A stretch of 6,359 bases of DNA from an uncultured Pelagibacteraceae bacterium (GTDB lineage Bacteria; Pseudomonadota; Alphaproteobacteria; Pelagibacterales; Pelagibacteraceae): NCBI GenBank assembly GCA_902548045.1, contig CACCPR010000022.1:1-6359 (forward strand), in the 5' to 3' direction. Below are positions 1-5,627 of the stretch, one piece after another. Position 1 is the stretch's first letter. Each line of letters starts with the position of its first letter. The notes beneath the pieces were generated by a model. The model saw only the letters and a program-made list of their open reading frames with translations, made no database searches and was not told the DNA's origin. The position numbers and the translations under genes are program-made.

Positions 1-489
1 TTAAAAATTAAAAAGATTATTAAAATTAAAATAAAAAAATACAATCAATTAGGTTCAGATAGAATTTTAAACGCTATAGCTTCTTCAAATTATAAAAACG
101 CAATTGTAATTGATTTTGGCACCGCAACAACTTTTGATATAATTAGAAATGGCACCTACGTAGGTGGAGTTATTTCTCCAGGAGTTAATCTTTCAATTTT
201 AAATTTAAACAGTTCAACTGCTTTGTTACCTATATTAAATTTAAGGCAGATTCAAAAAAGCTATGGAAAAAATACTCAAGAAGCTTTAAATGCTGGATTT
301 ATCTGGGGTTACCAGGGTTTAATAAATAATATAATTAAAAAGATATCTTCAAAAACAAAAGTAAATTATAAAATTATTTTAACGGGTGGATATGCTAAAT
401 TATTTAAAAAATACGTTAAATATAAATCAGTAGTTGATCAAAATGTTACAATTAAGGGTATCTCAAGGGTATATAAAGAATTGCTATGA
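1..489 (+). CDS. coaX: Type III pantothenate kinase, 5'-truncated
   Basis: ATP-dependent phosphorylation of pantothenate, the first step of coenzyme A synthesis, in the cytosol. The reading frame is open from base 1, so the N-terminus (about 90 residues of a usual ~255) lies outside the window; 162 residues are visible. Visible residues 18-28 match the CoaX G-[AS]-D-R motif. Residues 37-46 give IDFGTATTFD, the ASKHA-fold nucleotide/phosphate-binding motif. GGVISPGV follows at 55-62, and TGGYA at 128-132 is the C-terminal adenosine-side motif. An ATG at position 223 is internal, because these conserved motifs lie upstream of it in frame. The TGA stop overlaps the rnj start as ATGA (4 nt), which suggests coupled translation. 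The family call is secure; activity cannot be judged fully because the first ATP-binding motif is missing from view. Confidence 0.93.
   Translation, partial: LKIKKIIKIKIKKYNQLGSDRILNAIASSNYKNAIVIDFGTATTFDIIRNGTYVGGVISPGVNLSILNLNSSTALLPILNLRQIQKSYGKNTQEALNAGFIWGYQGLINNIIKKISSKTKVNYKIILTGGYAKLFKKYVKYKSVVDQNVTIKGISRVYKELL
116..143 (+). promoter_or_regulatory. Possible internal sigma-70-type promoter inside coaX
   Basis: TTGGCA (116-121) is followed, 16 nt later, by TATAAT (138-143), preceded by TG one base upstream (an extended -10). This is the best promoter-like match I noticed, and it would start transcripts near position 150, about 330 nt ahead of rnj. However, it sits inside codons for the conserved DFGTATTFD motif of CoaX, and AT-rich DNA yields such matches by chance. 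Treat it as a candidate only. Confidence 0.2.
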
Positions 490-2147
490 AAAAAGATGAA
501 TTAATTTTTTGCCCTTTAGGAGGCTCAGGAGAAATTGGTATGAATATGAATCTTTATGCCTATGGAAATGAAGAAAATAAAAAATGGATAATAGTCGATA
601 TGGGTGTGACTTTTGCAGATGATTCTGTCCCTGGAGTTGATTTAATTTTTCCTGACCCAGGTTTTATAATCGATAAAAAAGAAGATTTATTGGGAATTGT
701 TCTTACACACGCCCATGAAGATCATATCGGTTCAGTAGCGCATATATGGCCGGACTTAAAATGTAAAATTTTTGCAACTCCTTTTACCGCAGTTTTAATT
801 CAAGAAAAATTTAAAGAAAAAAAAATTGACGTTTTAAAATACTTAAACATTGTTCCTCTCAATACTAAAATACAATTAGGTAATTTTGAAATTGATTTTG
901 TTACTTTAACTCACTCAATATTAGAACCAAATGGATTAAGCATAACCACTCCCTTAGGAACAATTTTACATACAGGAGACTGGAAAATAGATCCGAACCC
1001 TTTAATAGGAGGAAATATTGACGAAAAAAAACTTAGAGAAATTGGCAAAAAAGGTGTTTCAACAATGATTTGTGACTCTACTAATGTTTTTAGCCCAGGT
1101 AGAGCAGGCTCTGAGTCAGATGTTAGAGACAGTTTAGAAAGAATTATGGAGACTAAATCAAAAAGAATTTTAGTTACATCGTTTGCCTCCAACGTTGCTA
1201 GAATGGAGTCAATTTTTTATTGTGCAAAAAAAACTGGAAGATCGATTTGTTTAGTAGGTAGATCTATGCAAAGAATTTATAAAGCGGCGAAAAAATGTGG
1301 TTATTTAGGAAATCTTATTGACCCTATTGAGTCTAAAGATGCTAACAAATTATCAAAAAATAAGATCTTATATTTAGCCACAGGAAGTCAAGGTGAACCA
1401 ATGGGTGCAATGAATAGAATTATTAACGGTATACATCCAGAAGTTTTTATAGAAGAGGGAGATTGTGTCATCTTTTCATCAAAGATAATCCCAGGAAATG
1501 AAAAAAAATTATATCAACTTCAAAATTTAATAGTAAAAAATAATATTGATATTATTACTGAAGAAAACGCTTTTGTTCATGTTTCTGGTCATCCGAATAG
1601 GGAAGACCTTAAAGATATGTATAATTGGGTTAAACCAAAGTGCATTATACCTGTACACGGCGAGCACAGACATATGAAAGAACATGTTAATTTTGCAAAA
1701 GAAATGCAAGTTCCTAAAACTCTTTTGATAGAAAATGGCGATATTATAAAACTTCTTCCAGGAAACAAACCTGAAATAATTGATAAAGCTCCTTCGGGCA
1801 GATTATACTTAGATGGTAATTTAGGGGTTGACGCAGACTCACAATCAATAAAAGATAGAAAAAACCTTTCTCTTAATGGATATTTAGAAATAACTTTGAT
1901 TGTTTCTAATAATGGTAAAATTAAAAAGCCTGTAATTTCATTTAAAGGAATACCCAAAAATGATGAAATAGAAAATTTTATCTTTGATATGGAAGATGAA
2001 ATATTTAATATTTGTAGGACTTTTTCTTTAGAAAGTAAGAACCAAGAAAAAAATTTAATAGAAACTATCAAGCAAAATTGTAGAAAAATAGTCAGAGAAA
2101 TAACAGGAAAAAAACCTTTTACTAATATAAATATAGCAAGAATTTAA
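486..2147 (+). CDS. rnj: Ribonuclease J
   Basis: Metallo-beta-lactamase/beta-CASP ribonuclease with 5'-3' exonuclease and endonuclease activity in the family; it acts on mRNA decay and rRNA/RNA 5'-end maturation in the cytosol. The protein has 553 residues, the normal family length (~555). The zinc-binding core is intact: HAHEDH at 75-80 (H75, H77, D79, H80), H143 in THS, D165 in HTGDW, and H391 in PVHGEH. These fall one residue off the remembered B. subtilis RNase J1 numbering. The beta-CASP part covers roughly 195-365 (ICDSTN at 195-200, TGSQGEP near 299-305), with HVSGHP at 365-370. The segment from about 465 is the usual C-terminal domain. The ATG overlaps the coaX stop (ATGA), and only a weak AAAGAA precedes it. 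Many alphaproteobacteria carry RNase J besides RNase E; whether RNase E is present here cannot be seen. Confidence 0.97.
   Translation: MKKDELIFCPLGGSGEIGMNMNLYAYGNEENKKWIIVDMGVTFADDSVPGVDLIFPDPGFIIDKKEDLLGIVLTHAHEDHIGSVAHIWPDLKCKIFATPFTAVLIQEKFKEKKIDVLKYLNIVPLNTKIQLGNFEIDFVTLTHSILEPNGLSITTPLGTILHTGDWKIDPNPLIGGNIDEKKLREIGKKGVSTMICDSTNVFSPGRAGSESDVRDSLERIMETKSKRILVTSFASNVARMESIFYCAKKTGRSICLVGRSMQRIYKAAKKCGYLGNLIDPIESKDANKLSKNKILYLATGSQGEPMGAMNRIINGIHPEVFIEEGDCVIFSSKIIPGNEKKLYQLQNLIVKNNIDIITEENAFVHVSGHPNREDLKDMYNWVKPKCIIPVHGEHRHMKEHVNFAKEMQVPKTLLIENGDIIKLLPGNKPEIIDKAPSGRLYLDGNLGVDADSQSIKDRKNLSLNGYLEITLIVSNNGKIKKPVISFKGIPKNDEIENFIFDMEDEIFNICRTFSLESKNQEKNLIETIKQNCRKIVREITGKKPFTNINIARI
817..825 (+). 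repeat. A9 homopolymer inside rnj
   Basis: Nine consecutive A bases within codons for a lysine-rich stretch (FKEKKID, around residues 109-115) of RNase J. Runs of this length are common in such AT-rich genes, but they are potential sites of polymerase slippage and of sequencing indels. The reading frame is intact as given. Confidence 0.6.
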
Positions 2148-2401
2148 TGGGAATTACTGGGTCAATTATAGTTTATGTGATGATTTGGTGGATAGTTTTT
2201 TTTTCAGTATTGCCTCTAGGAATTCAATCTAAAAAAGAAACCTTTAAAGAGACTATAGAAGGAGTTGATCCTGGAGCTCCAAACAACCCAAAAATAGCTA
2301 AAAAATTTTTAATAACAACTATCATTACATCAATATTGTTTCTTGTGATATATTATTTGGTAAACAACAGTTACTTTAATTTAAGGAATTTTTTACAGTA
2401 A
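2147..2401 (+). CDS. DUF1467 family small inner-membrane protein
   Basis: An 84-residue protein of unknown function, recognised as DUF1467 from its pattern: an N-terminal helix with IVYVMIWWIVFFSVLPLG (8-25), a GVDPGAPNNPK loop (39-49), then KKFLITT and a second hydrophobic helix (about 54-73). Two membrane segments are predicted by eye, with no signal peptidase site. The paired Trp residues and the LPLG and DPGAP signatures are the conserved features I remember for this family in alphaproteobacteria, where it typically sits beside rnj and proS. The ATG shares one base with the rnj stop (TAATG), and the gene ends with the same 1-nt overlap into proS, so translational coupling is likely. No catalytic residues are evident, and I assign no function. 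Confidence 0.88.
   Translation: MGITGSIIVYVMIWWIVFFSVLPLGIQSKKETFKETIEGVDPGAPNNPKIAKKFLITTIITSILFLVIYYLVNNSYFNLRNFLQ
2196..2204 (+). repeat. T9 homopolymer early in the DUF1467 gene
   Basis: Nine consecutive T bases encode part of the first transmembrane helix (IVFFS, about residues 16-20). The run is potentially prone to slippage or indels: a one-base change here would truncate or scramble the small protein. As given, the frame is open through the whole gene. Confidence 0.6.
2383..2387 (+). promoter_or_regulatory. Weak Shine-Dalgarno-like AAGGA ahead of proS
   Basis: AAGGA lies 13 nt before the proS ATG, inside the end of the DUF1467 gene. The spacing is longer than the usual 5-9 nt, so its role is doubtful. 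Reinitiation from the overlapping TAATG may matter more. Confidence 0.3.
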
Positions 2402-3717
2402 TGTATTTATCTAATTTATTTTTACCTATAACAAAAAATCTCCCTTCAGATGCAAAGATAAAATCTCACCAATTAATGCTTAGAACGGGTATGATTAAAC
2501 AATCATCCGCAGGAATTTATTCTTGGTTACCTTTAGGCTTTAAAGTAATGAAAAAAATAGAACAAATCGTTAGAGAGGAACAAAATTTAATAGGTGGTCA
2601 AGAAATGTTAATGCCAACAATTCAATCCTCAGACATCTGGAAGGAAAGTGGAAGATATGAAGATTATGGAGAAGAAATGTTAAGAATTAAAGATCGTCAA
2701 GGTCGTGAAATGCTGTATGGGCCAACAAATGAAGAATTAATTACAGATATATTTAGATCAAGCATAAAATCATATAAATCTCTCCCCCAAATACTTTATC
2801 ACATACAGTGGAAATTTAGGGATGAGATTAGACCTAGATTTGGGGTAATGAGATGTCGAGAGTTTTATATGAAAGACGCATACTCTTTTGATTTAAGTGA
2901 TGATGATGCAAAAAATTCGTATAATAAAATGTTTTATTCTTACATAAGAACATTTAACAGACTTGGTTTAAAAGCGATACCTATGGCTGCTGAAACTGGA
3001 CCGATCGGCGGAGATTTATCTCACGAATTTATTATTTTAGCAGAGACGGGGGAAAGTCAAATTTATGCAGATAAAAATATTTTTAAAATAGATTTGAACA
3101 AATATGACTTTACTGAAAGTTCATTAAAAAAAATGAGAGAGAATTTTTCTTCTATTTATGCTGTAACCGATGAAAAATTTAAAGCAAAAGAATTCGATGA
3201 TAAAGTAAAAAAAGAAGATCAAATAAAAACAAAAGGAATTGAAGTAGGACACATTTTTTATTTTGGAGATAAATATTCTAAACCTCTTAATTGTATGATT
3301 GATGCAAAAGATGGGAAAAAAATTGCTGTTAAAATGGGATCTTATGGAATTGGAGTATCAAGATTAGTAGGCGCTGCCATAGAAGCAAATTACACTAATG
3401 GTGTTATGAAATGGCCAAAATCAATCTCTCCCTTTGATGTGGTTATTATTCCAAGTATAAGTAAAAATAATAAAGAAAACTTGGAAAAAGCTGAGAAAAT
3501 TTACAAAGAATTAAAAAAACAAAATATTGACGTATTGTTAGACGATGTAGAGGAGAATATGGCTAATAAGTTTAAAAAACATGATTTAATTGGAGTACCT
3601 TATCAAATAATAATTGGCGCTAAATCAGAGGAAGATAATTATGAATTTAAGGAACTTAATTCAAAAAGTGAAATATTAAGTTTGGAAAAAATTAAATCTC
3701 AACTAAAAAAAAAATAA
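2401..3717 (+). CDS. proS: Prolyl-tRNA synthetase, short form without full editing domain
   Basis: Class II synthetase charging tRNA-Pro with proline in the cytosol. The 438-residue length equals the alphaproteobacterial short type, against ~570 for the E. coli type. Motif 1 runs up to P72 (GGQEMLMP). The loop GPTNEE is at 107-112, and motif 2 FRDEIRPRFGVMRCREF at 139-155 carries the catalytic Arg140. ETGPIGGDLSHEF (198-210) contributes to proline binding, and motif 3 GSYGIGVSR (313-321) carries Arg321. The HisS-type anticodon-binding domain spans about 344-438. Between about 218 and 278 only a ~60-residue remnant stands where bacterial-type enzymes carry the ~180-residue INS editing domain. 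Ala-tRNA-Pro clearance probably depends on a free-standing ProXp-ala protein elsewhere. The ATG overlaps the DUF1467 stop as TAATG. The C-terminus ends in Lys codons formed by an A10 run. Confidence 0.97.
   Translation: MYLSNLFLPITKNLPSDAKIKSHQLMLRTGMIKQSSAGIYSWLPLGFKVMKKIEQIVREEQNLIGGQEMLMPTIQSSDIWKESGRYEDYGEEMLRIKDRQGREMLYGPTNEELITDIFRSSIKSYKSLPQILYHIQWKFRDEIRPRFGVMRCREFYMKDAYSFDLSDDDAKNSYNKMFYSYIRTFNRLGLKAIPMAAETGPIGGDLSHEFIILAETGESQIYADKNIFKIDLNKYDFTESSLKKMRENFSSIYAVTDEKFKAKEFDDKVKKEDQIKTKGIEVGHIFYFGDKYSKPLNCMIDAKDGKKIAVKMGSYGIGVSRLVGAAIEANYTNGVMKWPKSISPFDVVIIPSISKNNKENLEKAEKIYKELKKQNIDVLLDDVEENMANKFKKHDLIGVPYQIIIGAKSEEDNYEFKELNSKSEILSLEKIKSQLKKK
3705..3714 (+). repeat. A10 homopolymer at the proS/lolC junction
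   Basis: Ten A bases encode the last lysines of ProRS directly before its TAA (3715-3717), followed by one spacer base and the lolC TTG. The lolC frame is open from 3707 onward (its nearest upstream stop is TAA at 3704-3706). Loss of one A during transcription would therefore read through from proS into lolC in frame. Confidence 0.7.
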
Positions 3718-3718
3718 A

Positions 3719-4951
3719 TTGTTTACAAAAGCTGAAAGATTAATTTCGTTAAGAAATTTGCGACCAAAGAAAAAAGAGGGATTCTTGAAAGTAATTTCTA
3801 TTTTTTCATTTTTGGGAATAATGTTAGGAGTTGCAATATTAATTATTGTAATGTCAGTTATGAATGGATTCAAAACCGACTTAACAAAAAAAATTTTAGG
3901 ATTAAATCCCCACATAGTTGTACAATCAAACGGTTTTAAAATTGATGATGAGTTTATAAACAAGTTAAAAACTACAATTAAAGAGGCAAATGTATCTAAA
4001 GCATATTCTGGAGAAGGTATAGTTATTAACAACGACAATGCTAAAGGAATTATAATTAAAGGCATAGATCCTAATAATAAAAAAAGTTTTAAATTTATCA
4101 AAAAAAACATTTTTGAAGGCAATCTTGATGATTTCAAAAAAAATTCAGCTTTTATAGGAGTAGAGCTGGCCTATAATTTAGACTTAAAAGTAGGCGATAA
4201 GATTAATTTGATGTCCTCAGCATTTGTTACTACTCCATTTGGAGGCATGCCTAAACAAGAGACCATGATAGTAAAAGCAATTTTTAAAACAGGGTTTTTT
4301 GAATTTGACCAAAACATAATTTTTTTAAATATTTCTGATACTTTATCTATATTTGATAAGGAAGATAATGATCAAAATCTTGAAATTTATTTATCAGACC
4401 CAATGAATTCAGATAAATATAAAAATCGAATACAAAAATTAAATCAAAATTATTTTGTATACACATGGTCGGATTTAAACAAATCTTTTTTTAGCGCTTT
4501 AAAAGTAGAAAGAAATGTAATGTTTATAATTTTAACATTAATAATTATTGTAGCAGCATTTAATATAATTTCAGGATTGACAATCTTAATAAAAAATAAG
4601 ACTAAAGAAATTGCCATTTTAAAAACATTAGGTTTAAGTAATAATTCTATAAAAAAATCATTTTTTCTTACTGGATTCACTATTGGTTTCTTTGCAACGA
4701 TTACGGGAATAATTTTAGGAATTATTTTATCTTTAAATTTAGAAAAAATTAGAAGCATTCTTTCGAGGTTGTTTAATTTTGAAATATTTCCTGCAGATGT
4801 TTATTTTTTAGAAAAATTACCAACCGAAATAAATATTTATTCCATAATAGCGATCTTTATATTTTCATTGATAATATCTGCTTTAGCTTCTTTTTTGCCA
4901 GCTATAAGTATATCTAAAATGAAAACTTTTAGAGCTTTAAAATATGACTAA
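3719..4951 (+). CDS. lolC: Lipoprotein-releasing system transmembrane subunit LolC/LolE
   Basis: Inner-membrane permease of the Lol transporter, which extracts outer-membrane-destined lipoproteins from the inner membrane and hands them to periplasmic LolA using ATP from LolD. It has 410 residues (family ~400-415). The N-terminus FTKAERLISLRNLRPKKKEG is the conserved family start. TM1 is at about 25-48, a large MacB-like periplasmic domain lies at about 50-265, then the FtsX-type domain with TM2 (~267-292), TM3 (~315-340) and TM4 (~373-398). Residues 165-180, with TTPFGGMPKQ at 171-180, resemble the LolA-recruiting Hook of E. coli LolC. The start is TTG one base after the proS stop. An in-frame TAA at 3704-3706 bars any earlier start, and the first ATG would delete the conserved N-terminus. 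No Shine-Dalgarno is visible. No second LolC/E copy is seen, so it may act as a homodimer (LolF-like) with LolD. Confidence 0.93.
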   Translation: MFTKAERLISLRNLRPKKKEGFLKVISIFSFLGIMLGVAILIIVMSVMNGFKTDLTKKILGLNPHIVVQSNGFKIDDEFINKLKTTIKEANVSKAYSGEGIVINNDNAKGIIIKGIDPNNKKSFKFIKKNIFEGNLDDFKKNSAFIGVELAYNLDLKVGDKINLMSSAFVTTPFGGMPKQETMIVKAIFKTGFFEFDQNIIFLNISDTLSIFDKEDNDQNLEIYLSDPMNSDKYKNRIQKLNQNYFVYTWSDLNKSFFSALKVERNVMFIILTLIIIVAAFNIISGLTILIKNKTKEIAILKTLGLSNNSIKKSFFLTGFTIGFFATITGIILGIILSLNLEKIRSILSRLFNFEIFPADVYFLEKLPTEINIYSIIAIFIFSLIISALASFLPAISISKMKTFRALKYD

Positions 4952-5627
4952 AATTTTACTAGAAACAATAAATCTTAAAAAAACTTTTGAACATAAAAAT
5001 GGGCTAATAGAACTTTTCAATAATGTTAATATCAAGATAAAACAAGGAGACTTAATAGCCCTAGTAGGTCCCTCTGGATCAGGAAAATCCTCTTTTTTAC
5101 ATTTACTCGCATTACTTGATGAACCTACAAAAGGAAAAATACTTTTAAAAAATAAAGATACAAATAACTTCAATGAAATGGAAAAAAATTTAGCGCGTAA
5201 GCAAAATATTTCAATAATATTTCAAGATAATAATTTACTTACAGATTTTACTACTCTTGAAAATGTGATTATGCCTTTAATAATCAAAGGAGAAACGAAC
5301 AATTTTTCTATAAAAAAAGCTAAAAAAATACTCAAAGATGTAAAAATTTCAAATCGGATTGATCACTTTCCTAATGAACTTTCAGGTGGGGAACAACAAA
5401 GAGTAGCTATAGCAAGAGCTTTAATTTCAGAAACAGATGTAATTTTAGCAGATGAACCAACGGGAAATTTAGATTACAAAACTTCTCGAGATATTTTTTC
5501 ATATTTTTTAAGATTAAAAAAATTAAATAAAGCAGTTGTATTTGCAACTCATAATAGAGAACTTGCTAACATGGCAGATTATAAGTTGAGTATTTCTAAG
5601 GGTAATATAAAACGAATGAATGCTTGA
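4944..5627 (+). CDS. lolD: Lipoprotein-releasing system ATP-binding protein LolD
   Basis: Cytoplasmic ABC ATPase that powers the LolC-type permease encoded just upstream. It has 227 residues, normal for LolD. Motifs in order: Walker A GPSGSGKSS at 42-50 (K48), Q-loop Q94 in IIFQD, ABC signature LSGGEQQRVAIARAL at 146-160, Walker B ending VILADEPTGNLD at 166-177 (D170, E171), and switch His203 in ATHNRE. All catalytic elements are intact. The MacB/LolD subgroup traits (HLLALLDEPTKG after Walker A, DEPTGNLD) and the adjacent permease separate it from other ABC ATPases. The ATG overlaps the end of lolC by 8 nt (ATGACTAA), so the two subunits are probably made by coupled translation in matched amounts. 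An AGAG stretch 9 nt upstream is a weak ribosome site. Confidence 0.96.
   Translation: MTKILLETINLKKTFEHKNGLIELFNNVNIKIKQGDLIALVGPSGSGKSSFLHLLALLDEPTKGKILLKNKDTNNFNEMEKNLARKQNISIIFQDNNLLTDFTTLENVIMPLIIKGETNNFSIKKAKKILKDVKISNRIDHFPNELSGGEQQRVAIARALISETDVILADEPTGNLDYKTSRDIFSYFLRLKKLNKAVVFATHNRELANMADYKLSISKGNIKRMNA

Noticed and set aside
223..489. A separate short gene starting at the ATG at 223
   Set aside because: The same frame is open back to base 1 and encodes conserved CoaX motifs upstream of this ATG, so it is only the tail of the truncated coaX.
911..1192. Minus-strand open frame of 93 codons opposite rnj; similar shorter ones at 1527-1709, 4450-4758 and 4937-5173
   Set aside because: All are shadows of strongly conserved plus-strand genes with no recognisable domain and no supporting start signals.
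1589..2071. A 160-codon open frame on the minus strand opposite the 3' half of rnj
   Set aside because: It lies entirely antisense to a conserved, complete RNase J gene. Its product is low-complexity Ser/Ile/Leu/Phe-rich, as expected from reading an AT-rich Lys/Asn/Glu-rich gene backwards, and it resembles no family I know.
3700..3725. A Rho-independent terminator between proS and lolC
   Set aside because: There is an A run but no GC-rich hairpin before a T run on the plus strand, and the next gene begins one base later.
3703..4137. A 144-codon minus-strand open frame opposite the start of lolC
   Set aside because: It is antisense to the conserved LolC N-terminus. Its hydrophobic look is the mirror of TM1 and the AT bias; no family resemblance.
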